The notes beneath the pieces were generated by a model. The model ran no database searches. It saw nothing but the letters and a program-made list of their open reading frames with translations, and was not told where the DNA came from. The position numbers were made by a program, and so were the translations under genes. A DNA stretch of 64,000 bases from Ophioderma brevispina. Lineage: Eukaryota > Echinodermata > Ophiuroidea > Amphilepidida > Ophiodermatidae. Shown one piece after another: positions 1 through 10,700 of the stretch (position 1 is the stretch's first letter; each line of letters begins with the position of its first letter). The stretch spans positions 29,287-93,286 of the forward strand of contig JAMKCH010019912.1 of the NCBI GenBank assembly GCA_023653785.1, written 5' to 3'.

Positions 1-1790
1 CGGGAGTCGCAGCATTTGCCTACGACAATCCTGGCGTGGTTGTCTCCGTCATCAGGACCACCCGGACGACCATCCATTTCCAGGGGGAGAAAACCCCTGG
101 CAGATTGCCCTGTCGAGGAAAAGGAACAGCCGGGCAAGGCAGGACCTTGAAGAGTCCGGGGGAGTTGGTGGAGTAGCACCGCATCCCAATATGCAGAATG
201 GCTCTTACGGGCTGGATCACCCCCACGGGAACCTGTTCGCAAGCCGCCTCAAACGCCGAGGCTTCGACATTATGCCGTGGACCAGGACTCCCCCACCGGA
301 ATCTTCCCCCCGTGACCATCGGGTGCCCCACTACCGTTCTTACGGCCAGGCCTTACCGTTCACAGGAATACTTACATTGATAATACTTTCTCCCAGCGGC
401 AATCACCCTACCGCCATCTGATGAGAGGCAAGGCGACTACAACAAGGAGGGATTTAGAATTCCACAGGTCAAGCCCGGTAACGAGTGCAGGGAATCGCCA
501 AGTGACCATCGGCGAGCAATTCTCTCAGCCATCCAATGGGATTGGGCGGAGGCGTCACCGGAACATCTGTTGTCTAGCTCGCAAGCGCTTCATGATGAAT
601 CTTCAGGGAACGCTGCAGCAACGGCCGCCCGATCGATCTCTAGTGCCAGCGTGGGACCTGCCATCAGTACTCCAGCATCTCTACAGTCCTCCTTAGAAGC
701 TCTTCTCCAGGCCGTCTTAGCGGGACACCACCAAGAGGAGACTATCTTCCGGTCGCCGCAGCAATTCAGGCAAAGGAGTATCGGACACCCTTGATTTGCC
801 TGATAGCAGGAATCATCTCACCTTCACAGGGAAACGCGCTCCCGCTTCTTCCCGATCGGCTACCTGGGCCAAGGATCAATCTTCTCAAGCTTCACTCACG
901 CCGTTCATCCTCCCAGATCTCCGCCAAGCTTCAGTTACGCGATGAAGGACCCTGGTGTCCAGTTAGAGCCCTGAAGTTTTACCTCAGCAAGTCTCAGCCC
1001 TTTATAGGGGGGCTCACGACAAACTCTTCCTCACAACTCAGAAGCGTTTCGCCCGGCCTCCAAGACGACATCAGCCAGATGGATAGTGGCAGTCATAAAG
1101 GAGAGCATAGCTAGTACGGGGGTTCATCTTGCGGGGACGCACATATGAGCTCACGACATATAAGATCTCAGGCAGGGATGCTTGGGCCTCTACAGGGGGG
1201 GAGATTCTATACAAGAGATAGGGACGCCATGGTGAGGGCTTGTTCTTCTACATTCCATCAAGTTTATCTCCGAGATTCCTAGTACGCAGCGGTTGGATGG
1301 CAGCTAGGATCCTGTCTCCAGCTACATCTTAATCACAGCAAACTTCCACATCTTCCAAGTCGCCAACACAGCTCCCAGTAGCACTTACCCACTGAGAGGC
1401 GGTACGGCATTGTCATATGTTGTTCAACCTCGTCCCGGCGAAATCATATCACCATAGCTCTGCTTGCCGTTTTGGCCCGAGCACTCTGGTTTCCGGGTTG
1501 ACTCTACCATTTGCAATCTGTGGCATTAATTCAGGCTTGAATGGGAACTTACTAGGAGATGTAGGTGATGACCATCTCCCCGGGAGAGTCCATAGCACCA
1601 TACTCTCCGTATAATACCATTCACGCCTGACGCTCCCCCCCTGTCCGGGCCGTTGAGCCGCCCAGTACGGGGCTCACGGTGTTGTTCGCTCCCCGCCGTG
1701 GAGTCAACCCGGTGGAACGAGCATACCAAAAATGATCCAGAAGTCAGGGTTGCTAGATCATGCACCGACGTGTGCGCACTCAGTGGTTGC
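1..1790 (+). mobile_element. DIRS-like retrotransposon relic, 3' portion
   Basis: The left edge of the window is inside a tyrosine-recombinase retrotransposon. Around 225-260 a frame reads NLFASRLKRR, which resembles the motif at the end of DIRS RNase H domains (consensus like DLFASR). A recognisable recombinase domain follows at about 640-1300. From about 1330 to 1790 there is GC-richer sequence without an open frame, likely the 3' non-coding part. DIRS elements insert with a tyrosine recombinase rather than a DDE integrase and carry no ordinary LTRs. I could not define the right terminus or the internal complementary region. The reading frame is broken many times, so the copy is dead or the consensus is noisy. 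Confidence 0.7.
421..1293 (+). pseudogene. Broken DIRS-type tyrosine recombinase
   Basis: Reading across frames gives landmarks in the order expected for DIRS recombinases. VPAWDLPSVLQHL with following Pro-Pro lies at about 640-695. A degenerate GVSDTLDL, in the place of the usual RVSELHAL, is near 775-800. CPVRALKFYL is at about 957-990. A frame-disrupted HDI-RSQAGML, carrying the HxxR box, is at about 1153-1185. MVRACSSTFHQVYLRD, with the likely nucleophilic Tyr, ends near 1290 just before a stop. At least four frame changes are needed, including an apparent 2-base insertion inside the HxxR box. The family recombines a circular cDNA into the genome. The order and spacing of these motifs make the family assignment fairly safe; the broken frame makes activity unlikely. 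Confidence 0.72.
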
Positions 1791-2149
1791 CAAATTTTAC
1801 AGAGGGTATCGTAGGGATATTGCTAAATTGAGGTAGAAAATGAAAAGGCATTAAGTCAGGTTGAATGTAAGTATACGGAGATTATGGTGATATGACTATC
1901 CCCTGGGGAGAGGGGAATATCTGACCGAAAGCAAATATTTCATATGTGCGGAAGAGATATAGTTTTGTTTTCAAAAGGCAGTGTTGATGATCATTTATAA
2001 AACAACATAAAGTTCATGACCAAAAGGAAAGGATAAAGGGGGAAGTGTCACACCCAGGTTACCTTCTGCACCTCAAAATATCTTGGCAGTATCTGTCATG
2101 TAGATGGTCAGATAGCATTATATTATTGAAAACACCTCTACCTGCCCAT
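1791..2149. other. No recognisable feature
   Basis: AT-rich sequence after the DIRS relic. No open frame, tandem repeat or terminal inverted repeat was recognised. Confidence 0.5.
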
Positions 2150-2601
2150 ACAGACTGGGATGCTTAGAGTTTGTACAGTATGAAGCCAACACCGATTTCT
2201 TTCACTGGTAAAAGCTAACTCATGGAGCAGGGCCCGGTGATTAGCCGTTAGCAGCTTTGATTGGCTCTAATCACCGAGTCAGAGTGAAATTAACTACACA
2301 CGGAAGTGGGAGGTGTGGGAATTGGCGGGGGGGACTTCGTTTAAGGACATTAATGACTTATCATGCAGGTGTGATGACTATTAGGAAGGGCATGGGCAAA
2401 CTTGTTGATAAAGATGGATAACTCCACTTCAATTGTGTTTTGTTAATTTAATGAACAGAAACTGTCAGAGATGTAATTTTCCCGGAAAATTGGCCTTGAA
2501 ATTAAATAAACAAAAATTTGGAAAATGTTAAAAAAAAAATATATTTTTTTTTTCAAAGTTTTTTTTTTTTTTCCAATTTTGGGATAAGGGTTTTTAATTA
2601 T
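2150..2601. repeat. Host repeat copy 1, carrying the empty foldback insertion site
   Basis: This segment begins CAGACTGGGATGCTTAGAG and contains a predicted hairpin: CGGTGATTAGCC at 2235-2246 pairs with GGCTCTAATCACCG at 2263-2276. It is repeated at 2602-2712 plus 5759-5985, where a foldback element interrupts it. Similarity to the second copy is clear to about 2475. The remainder (2476-2601) is A/T homopolymer-rich. No coding potential is visible. Confidence 0.8.
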
Positions 2602-2712
2602 CAGACTGGGATGCTTAGAGTTTGTACAGGACTCCCACCCCGTGAGCAACATTTTCTTTCACGAGTAGAGGCTAACTCATTGTAGCAGGGCCCGTTGATA
2701 GCCATAGCGGAG
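2602..2712. repeat. Host repeat copy 2, left half
   Basis: Starts with the same CAGACTGGGATGCTTAGAG as 2150 and follows copy 1 to the hairpin loop. There it is broken by the foldback element that starts at about 2713. The last bases, near 2705-2712, contain TAGCGG, which recurs just right of the element. Confidence 0.8.
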
Positions 2713-3381
2713 GTATGAAGTTTACTCCAATATGGGAGGGTCTGCGCCCCCGCAAAAAACTCAATATCGGAGTTCCGCGGATAATACGCAGACACTCCAA
2801 AATCGGAGGTCTGCGGACACGTAAAAACTCCAAAAAATAGGAGTTCTGCGTGATCTTTTAAATCTTTATTTATATTCAACACTCCAAATCGGAGATTAGT
2901 AGTTTCTGCGTATAATACGACACACTCCAAAATAGGAGGGTCTGCGGACATCGCAAAACTTCCAAAATCGGAGGGTTTGCGTGTATCTTTAAATATTAAT
3001 TATGTAATTCAAACACTCCAATATCGGAGTTTCAGCGTATAATACGCATACACTCCAAAATCGGCGGGTCTGCGGACATCGCAAAAACTCCAAAATCGGA
3101 GGTTTCTGCGATCTTTAAATATTATTATTTATATTTCAAAACACTCCATATCGGAGTTTCAGCCTATAATACGCACACACTCCAAAATCGTAGGGTCTGC
3201 GTACATCGCAAAAACTCCAAATGGGGGAGGTTCGCGTATCTTTCAATATTAGTCTTTATATTCAAACACTCCAATAACGGAGTTTCAGCGTATAATCGCA
3301 CACACTCCAAAATCTGGAGGGTCTGCGCCAATCGCCAAAACCCAAATCGTCGCAGGGTCTGCATTAAGTTCATGCAACATT
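2713..3381 (-). repeat. Left arm of foldback element: ~128-bp tandem units
   Basis: About five units. Each carries motifs such as ACTCCAAAATCGGAG, GGTCTGCGGACATCGC and GCGTATAATACGCA, then an AT-rich stretch. They are the reverse complement of the units at 4721-5758. Confidence 0.85.
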
Positions 3382-4720
3382 ATGCCTACATGTCACATGC
3401 AGCTGTCCAGTGATGATTTGTAACAAAAAAAAAATCAGGCTAACTCATCTTACTAAATCTTACTAAATCCGATCCGCCATAGGATAGTTAAACGGGAGAC
3501 AATATTATCGATTGCGACTATTCTTTAACAACTTAAGGTTGCCTAGGGGTGGTTCCATATTACCATATTTTTGTTTTACGGCGATTTCTCGCGCGTGAAA
3601 AATATTTTCGAACTCTAATTTTTTGTAATTGTGTTAACCTTTATGGGCGCTTCTTTCATATAAAAACTCTAAAATTCTCGGCCCGTTAATGAGATAATTG
3701 TTTTGGGTCCCTAGGAACCCCCCCCTTAGGCACCAACGGGAAGGTGATTTTAAAAATAAAAATAGCATACCCTGTTGCCAGAAATATTTTTCTGCTTATG
3801 TTAGTTCATATGCATGAAACCAAATTAATTACATATGCAGAAAAAATAATTACAAACCCTTTATGTGCTGAAAAGAAGCGATTCCATCAATGAACGACTG
3901 CGCACCCATTGGCTATACAAAACTATGGCAAATATGACTGCCCCCACAAAAAATACAAAATTTACAATGGTTTTTTTTAACATTCAATATTTAAATTGGT
4001 CTTCTAAGAGCCGATATTAACCATCAAAATATTTGCAATGTGTATGCTGTGGAAGCAGGTCGCGAAAACCTCAGTTAACTTTTTATCGATTTTGACGCAT
4101 TTCGAAAACAATGATTTGCCCCTAGTTTCCAGACGGCAAATCGGAACTCGTTCATATTGCACCTTTGGCCTTGTCTTATGCCCCCTCAGAGGTGGTATGA
4201 GTTTCATTTGAAAATCCAGCGGGAAGTGGTTCCTCTTGGGGGGTGGTTTCCATGGAACCCCCCCCCCCCTTATGCACCAACTGAGTGAAAACACCTTAGG
4301 CACTTAAGTGTTAATTGGAGAAAGACTCTCCATGTCGCTTTTTCAGCGATTGGAGAGACTTTCAAAGCGGGATGGATTTCCCGGGGTATGAGAGCAACTT
4401 CCTATAGCCGAAATCACGATTGGAGATTGGCTCATGGTGTTGCCGTCGACTTCGACCCCGGCATGCCCGGGATTCGTCCATGTTCAATCTGTATTGCTAT
4501 AGGTGCGATCGATCAACAGCGACATGCGACAAACAAAAGAGGACATGAATGCCGTGGTTGCCTAGTGTTGCTAGATATACGAGCTAATCACAACACGGGA
4601 CGGTGTATTGCAAACGTACTACGTAACGTCTGGTTAAAAAATAACAATAACGATTGCCCTGAATTTTGTGATTTAGGCCATTTTTTTAGTTCTTAGATTT
4701 GCTTAGACGTTATATAACAG
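3382..4720. other. Middle region of the foldback element
   Basis: Unique sequence between the arms. Two stretches resemble each other in direct orientation (near 3715-3745 and 4250-4285): both read GGAACC, then a C run, then TTA-GCACCAAC. A stem-loop near 4330-4362 pairs CTCTCCA with TGGAGAG. The only open frame of note is at 4388-4696. No known transposase motif was recognised. Confidence 0.6.
4388..4696 (+). CDS. Hypothetical Cys/His-bearing ORF inside the foldback element
   Basis: A 102-residue frame from an ATG to a stop just before the right arm. I do not recognise it. It has CSIC at residues 32-35, HECRGC at 53-58, further Cys at 73, 90 and 94, and His at 46 and 68. That arrangement could bind zinc but matches no family I can name. 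No upstream exon or in-frame extension is apparent. It is the only candidate protein of the element and may be a remnant of an internal gene or a chance frame. The size is small for a transposase, so this copy is probably non-autonomous even if the frame is real. Confidence 0.2.
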   Translation: MRATSYSRNHDWRLAHGVAVDFDPGMPGIRPCSICIAIGAIDQQRHATNKRGHECRGCLVLLDIRANHNTGRCIANVLRNVWLKNNNNDCPEFCDLGHFFSS

Positions 4721-5758
4721 TTGCATGAATTATTGCAGACCCTCCGATTTTGGAGTTTTCTGCGATGTCCGCAGGACCCTCGATTTTGGAGTGTGTGCGT
4801 ATTATACGCTGAAACTCTGATATTGGAGTGTATGAATATATAAATAAAATATGAAAGATACGCAGAACTCCGAGTTGGAGCGTTTTGCGATGTCGCAGAC
4901 CCTCCATTGAGTGTGTGCGTATTACTGAGAAACTCCGATATTAGGAGTATTTGATATAAATAATAATATGTAAAGATACGCAGATACTCGATTTGGAGTT
5001 TTTGCGATGTCCGCCGACCCTCCGATTTTGGAGTGTCTGCGTATTTTACGCTGAAACTCCGATATTGGAGGTTTGAATATAAATAATAATATTTAAAGAT
5101 ACGCAGAAGACCTCCGATTTTGGAGTTATTACGATGTCCGCAGACCTTCAGATTTTGGAGGGTGTGCGTATTATACGCTGAAACTCCGATATTGGAGTGT
5201 TTGAATATAAATAATTAATATTTAAAGATAGCAGAACCTCCGATTGGAGTTTTTACGACTGTCCGAGGACCCTCCGATTTTGGAGTGATTGCGTATTATA
5301 CGCTTGATGAAAAACTCCGATTATTGGAGTGTTAGAAATAAATAATAATATTTAAAGCTACGCAGAACCTCCGATTTTGGAGTGTTTGCGATGTACGCAG
5401 ACCATCCGATTTTGGAGTGCGTGCGTATAACGCTGTGTGTTGAAACTCCGATATTGGAGTGTTTTGATATAAATAATAATATTTAAAGATAAGCAGAACC
5501 TCCGATTTTGGAAGGTTTTGGCGATGTCCGCAGGAACCCTCCGAGTTGGCAGTGTGTTGAGTATTAGACGCTGAAACTCCGATATTGGAGTGTTTGAATA
5601 TTAAATAATAATATTTAAGATACGCAGTACCTCCGATTTTGGAGTTTTGGCATGTCCGCAGGACCCTCGATTTTGGAGTGTGGCGTATTATACGCAGAGA
5701 ACTAGTAATCGGAGGTTTTGCGGGGGCGCAGACCCTCCAATATTGAGTAACTTCATAC
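4721..5758 (+). repeat. Right arm of foldback element: ~128-bp tandem units
   Basis: About eight units. Each has two CTCCGATTTTGGAG palindromes, one CTCCGATATTGGAG palindrome and one GCGTATTATACGC palindrome, followed by AAATAATAATATTTAAAG. The CTCCGATATTGGAG motif recurs about every 127-133 bp (near 5055, 5182, 5315, 5445 and 5573). Confidence 0.87.
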
Positions 5759-5985
5759 AGCTAGCGGGCTTTGATTTAGCTCTAATCACCGAGTCAAGAG
5801 TGAATTAAACTACACACGACAGGGAGCTGTGCCTCTGGTGGGCATTGGCTTCATTAATGACTTAGTCCGTGAGGTGGTGGAGACTATTAGGAAGGGGCAT
5901 GGGCAAACTTGTTGATAAAGATTGATGACTCCACATCAAATAATCATGGTTGTGTTTTGTTACTTAGTGGACAGAGTCTGTCCCA
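5759..5985. repeat. Host repeat copy 2, right half
   Basis: Resumes at CTAGCGGGCTTTGATTTAGC and follows copy 1 (2250-2475) through CTAATCACCGAG, GACTATTAGGAAGG and GGGCAAACTTGTTGATAAAG. Several indels separate the copies. Confidence 0.8.
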
Positions 5986-5996
5986 TGAAGTTTTAT

Positions 5997-6531
5997 TTAA
6001 AGTGGCACTGGCACATTTTCAGAAAATATGAAATTTCTTCAATTTGCTTGTAAATGATAGTCTAGGCCATTGGAAGAATAGAGATATATATTTTACACAT
6101 ACAAGTAACATACTCAAAAACAGAGAGGGACATCAATAAGAGGTTAAAGACATCCAGGTAATTTGTAGGTTAGCTTATAAGTTTGCCGTAACTTTAATCA
6201 ACAAATGTGTCTATTACATGAATATCATAGACTCGTACTCATATTAAAACCACAAAGGTCACACACCAGCCAAACAAGGTGCATGCCGTGAGAATCAACT
6301 CTGGCATGTGTTTTCTTGTGTTACACGCCACTTCCACATGGTCTGCTGAATTAATGTCGCCGGAGACATTAATTATAAAATCATTCTGTTTACCCATAAG
6401 CACGCTGATTTGGGCTTAATAATCTCAGGTGAGGGCTAATGTATATAAAAAGCTTTATAACCATGCAAAAATATCAATTTTGAAAAATGTAGAGGGCGCA
6501 CTATTTGTCAAATGTGCCAGTGTCTCTTTAA
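5997..6531. mobile_element. MITE with CACTGGCACATTT terminal inverted repeats, TTTAA flanks
   Basis: The left end TTTAAAGTGGCACTGGCACA is the inverse of the right end, which reads TGTGCCAGTGTCTCTTTAA. The inverted repeat is about 22 bp with a couple of mismatches. TTTAA at both ends suggests a TTAA target, as in piggyBac-like elements. The interior is AT-rich without a frame. It begins just after the end of host repeat copy 2. Confidence 0.68.
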
Positions 6532-6560
6532 TCTTCCAAGGTAAACATATAACTTATTGG

Positions 6561-6584
6561 ACTGCAGGTAATGACCTGCAGTCA
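6561..6584. repeat. Perfect 10-bp hairpin
   Basis: GACTGCAGGT and ACCTGCAGTC are perfectly complementary across a 4-base loop. It lies between two MITEs. No run of T follows, so there is no reason to call it a terminator. Confidence 0.6.
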
Positions 6585-6608
6585 TTTGAGAAGCTATCTT
6601 AAAAAAAC

Positions 6609-6827
6609 CACTGACCTAAGACTAGGCTTGTTTGTACTTCATTTGAATGCATTTTGCATGCTGATTTGGAATATAGTCATAAAAAATGCATAATTCTGAA
6701 ATTTTGAGTTCATAGTTGTTCACTTTTTCTCAAAAAATGCAAAAATTATACATTTTCATGATATGCTTGAAATCGGTATGAAAAATGCATTCAAATTAGT
6801 CCAAACAAACCTAGTCTTAGGTCAGTG
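6609..6827. mobile_element. Short MITE, CACTGACCTAAGACTAGG ends
   Basis: About 219 bp. The left end CACTGACCTAAGACTAGG and the right end CCTAGTCTTAGGTCAGTG are perfect inverse copies. The inversion continues imperfectly through GTTTG and ATTTGAATGCATTTT for about 45 bp. There is no coding frame, and the flanking duplication is not clear. Confidence 0.78.
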
Positions 6828-6950
6828 ACCTTTATACTATATATAACCAATGCATTGCATTAACCCGTACAGAATCTACTAGGATTAAAAGGTTAAGCTT
6901 GAATGTGAACATGACCAACAACGACAACTGTATATGCACACAAGAAAACG

Positions 6951-7045
6951 TGTGTGTGTGTGTGTGTGCATGCATGTGTGCACATGTGTATGTGTGTGCA
7001 CATGCGCATGCACCCATGTGGGTATGTGTGTGTGTGTCTGTTAGT
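6951..7045. repeat. TG/CA microsatellite
   Basis: Alternating TG with interspersed CATG and CACATG. Open frames here, rich in Cys/Val or His/Thr, are artefacts of the repeat. Confidence 0.9.
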
Positions 7046-7265
7046 ACATCATCGTTTGTGATTTGCAGAAGTCGGACCCGTTCTGCTTGGCTTCCATAAT
7101 GAGTATGTATGCAGATATTTTTGAGACGTTGACCTGTCTAAGTTACATGGAAATCGACTAACTTAGCCTTGAAAATCGATATTGTCAGAGGATACTGGAC
7201 ACAGCTGGACTGAATACATTGAATAATGTGTGAACTGTCTGAAAAAGCAGTGTCAGAGATGTATC

Positions 7266-7701
7266 ACTCGGGTATAAGCCCACCCCCCCCCAAAAGGAAG
7301 ATTTTACTTCAAAATAGGGGTGGGCTTATACCCGGGGAGGGGCTAGAATATCAGATACAAAATTGCAAAATCATTTCAAGAGCATATTATTCACCAGATA
7401 CCATTTTATGTACACTTTTGTTGTAGCAGATATTAAAACATTCAAAGTAAAAGTTCAATGTTTGCATCACATTCCTCAAAGTAATTCTAGTAAACAAGCC
7501 ATCCCAATGCATTAGGCCCTACTTTGATGGCTCTATAGAATAGTCCCAGTTTGTTGAATGTTGATTTTGTTTGTGTACTTACTGCCACATTGTCTCCTGA
7601 ATGCTAAAATTACCACCTGGGCTTCTAACCTCGAGGTTGCTAGTTCCTGTCTTTTCTTTAAAATTGGGTTGCTTATACCCGAAGGTGGGCTATACCCAAG
7701 T
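7266..7701. repeat. Repeat with inverted GGGTATAAGCCCAC motifs
   Basis: CGGGTATAAGCCCAC at 7269-7283 is inverted at about 7319-7334 (GTGGGCTTATACCCG), and similar motifs lie at 7671-7701. The last reads GTGGGCTATACCCAAGT and may be the inverse of ACTCGGGTATAAGCCCAC at the left edge, giving a ~435-bp unit. No open frame of interest. Confidence 0.5.
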
Positions 7702-10700
7702 GGTTTACGGTAATATCGGTCAAGTGAAGTTTAATTTTGCGAAGTTTTTGGGTTTTGACTTGAGCGGACCACTAGTGGCGTGTCATTCTTGGTTCTCCTC
7801 TGGTAATGGCATACAATGTTACTGGAGCGCACTCAAAGCAATTTGGTTGATCATGTTGTCTGGCTCTCTTCCCTCCTTAATTTGAATTAGAATCCACATG
7901 ACTCCCCTTGCCCCAATAAGAATTGCTGTGTAAATTAATATTGTTCAACTCAAAATGGGGCGTATTTTTTGCTCTAACATCCAAACCAAACATCCTTTAT
8001 CCGAAAGATATCACAGGGTAAAGAGAAAAATGTCGAAACTTCCTTCATTGGCGTATCGGCCCTTCCCGCTCTGGAGGGGGCAAATTTCCAATGCTTGGGA
8101 AAGTTTCCCTCTCAGGATGGTCAAAAGGCCAATTTTTTCCCCCTGTCAGAGGGCTAAAAACGTCTGATTTAAGCAGTATTTTTGTCAATTTTTTCCCGGC
8201 CAAAAGTCGTCAGGGTGGGCAACCTGCCGCCCCGTCCCCCATCTCGTTACCCACTGGCTTTCTTCTGACATACCAAAATTTTTGCCCACGTCTGGTCAAA
8301 ACTGGGATTCCCCGGGGACGAGGCTATTAGCGATCAGACCCTTGGACCTTTGTTTATAATGCATAATGCAATGTGTTTTTTTGTTATATTCATCTGGAAA
8401 TCTTGAACCATTGCTTTAACAACAAACATTAGTTTTAGGAATACAAACTTATCCGTTTCAAATTGATATTAGACTGGCAGTTCAATTTTAGCCTCCACCT
8501 GTGAATAGTAACCCCAAATGATTATCATCCCCCCCCCACCACACACACAACAAAGTACTGGTAAATGTTTTTCATTGTCTAATTTGAAGGGTAAGGATTT
8601 CAATTGGCCCTTGAAAGTCCATAGGAATTGTAAGTTTATTGAACACAGGTTAATGAATAGGGGAATAATGCATAAACTGTCCAAACCGGTGTTTTACAAG
8701 CATGTGTCATAACTGCGGCCTTTGCAGTTTTACAAGGGGTTTGCCGTGTTACTTGATCTCCTCGATAAAATTTCCAGAATTTACATATATATGGTATTTT
8801 ACAATGGTGCTGATTTAAGATCTTAAATAAACATGGGGGTCCCACTTTGTTTTGAGCATATAGCCAAAACAAAAAAGTATGTTTCACTTTTTACCCACAA
8901 CCAGTGGTATGGGAAAAGTCACCTTTGAAAAAAGGAGAAAAATACAAAAAAACACGAAAAAACTAAAAAATTTTGTAATTTCTAAATATGTTGAGGTCTC
9001 GATGTCGTTCTTCGAAATTTTGAAATAAAAAATGAGGGTCACCGACTTACTTTTTTCCCTTGCACGCCGAAACCCACTGAAATTGGACACTTTTTTCAAA
9101 TATGGCGTCTTGTTTGGCGGCAAGAAAATCAGCCGCCACAATTCGGCATGAAGCAAAGCAGGAACGCAGGCGTAGAGTGCCCTATTTTAAATAAACGCAA
9201 ACAAACGCCCAGTTATCACGCAGTATTTGCGCAGGATAACCTTTCGCACCTCAAAACTAAAAATTCTTCCATTTGTTCCATGACTGGCCTCTAACAGAAA
9301 TGTCGAAGGTGTAAAAGCACAGCTTGCCGCGTAACCATCACACGTCAAACTCTTAAAGGGATTTAGCAGCAATAATGCAAGAGAATACAAAATGTGGAAG
9401 TGCATTTTTTAAACTTGTAATCAGGGATAAGTGTATACAATTCCTATAACTGCCTTATGGTAGAAGCAAAGCCACAATAGTGAAACAAATGGAAGTATTT
9501 GAGAAAATTTGTCATATCGTCTCCCACAAAGAGACATACAGGGATGGTGTCTAAAAATCTACCTAAACAGCTGATTGTGGTTTACACCACACAGAACAGA
9601 AAACAACAAAGATCAATAATGTTTTGTTTTTGAGGTCAACCTGTATTGATCATGTACCAATCTCGCGTTAAAATATGGGATATCCACCGGGAAAGGCTTT
9701 TTTTTTAAATCTCAAGTCGGAATTTTGCTATGCACGTAAAGAAAATTAACAGAATCAGATAAAAGTCCTGCCTTGCCTTTATACCCCATATTTTAAGCCA
9801 ACCATTAGCAGGTTATGTTTAGCATCTCCAGCAGAATCACATACAAAATATGAATTTTGTTATGATTTTTTTTTTTATGTTGTTATAGCAACTTGCCTGC
9901 TAAATCCCTTTAATTGAATGATCGCTATTCCATGCTATCTTGGCTGGATGTTGTCAATCAACTTTGTAAAACTTCTTAACTTTTAACCGAATCCAATTTT
10001 GTTATGAAGACGCTAAGCGGAAGTGGGATTTTCTTCTGGAGGGTAATGGTTGTTTTGGTCTTGTGTTCCTTTTTAGACAACATACAAAATATAAAGCAAA
10101 TTAAATTTCAGCAAGAGCCAACACTATAAATATACAGTTGGGCACAAAAGTATCTCGGCTTGTTTTTTTTTCGATCAGTCATTGTGCCAATGTCCGATAA
10201 TTTCGAAAGTTTTCAATATACATGTTGTTGCCTAGTTCTGCTCTTTTCATTTCAACCTTGCTGTAAAAAGCGTTTAAAAATGCGGGATAGAACGCCCAAC
10301 AGAGGCAAATCCCCACACCAAAAGGTTTTTTTTTTTCAATGGGACAGTGCATTGTACTGCGACACGAACACGTGGAACCACAATCATATTGCAAGTAGGC
10401 TTTTTTTTGGCTTGTCAGGCTCGGAAACCCTCTTTGTGTAAATCAATACACACTATTCTTGTGTTTACCTAAGCTGCCCGTTGACAACCCAAAAAAGTGC
10501 ACTTTTGGTTCGGATGTTTTATGTCTTTCGGCCATTTTGTCGCAGCCATTTTTGCATGCTTTTACAATCGAGGTTGTAAATGAATAGTAAAACCTAGGCC
10601 ACAAAATGTATATTTTGAAACTTTCAAATAAGAACAAAAAACTCATTTTAAAAAACAAAAAATATGTTGAAATGTTATAACAAAAGTTGTTGTCCACATT

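Larger units (their letters stand above)
2713..5758. mobile_element. Foldback-like transposable element with tandem-repeat arms
   Basis: About 3.05 kb with long inverted arms (2713-3381 and 4721-5758) around a 1.34 kb middle. The outer ends match in inverse: GTATGAAG with TACTCC and GCGCCCCCGC on the left, and GCGGGGGCGC with CTTCATAC on the right. The inner arm ends also match (GTTCATGCAAC near 3371 and GTTGCATGAA near 4721). Each arm is made of degenerate units of about 125-130 bp, roughly five on the left and eight on the right. TAGCGG flanks both ends, and an uninterrupted copy of the target is at 2247-2262. Arms of tandem subrepeats and a short target duplication of about 6-9 bp are the features of FoldBack elements in insects. 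Whether this element is related to them by descent is not shown. Confidence 0.82.

Noticed and set aside
4330..4362. Stem-loop resembling a histone 3' stem-loop or terminator
   Set aside because: Sequence does not match the histone element and there is no histone frame nearby; it lies in the middle of the foldback element.
6561..6584. Perfect hairpin as a transcription terminator
   Set aside because: Animal genomes do not use this terminator type and no T run follows.
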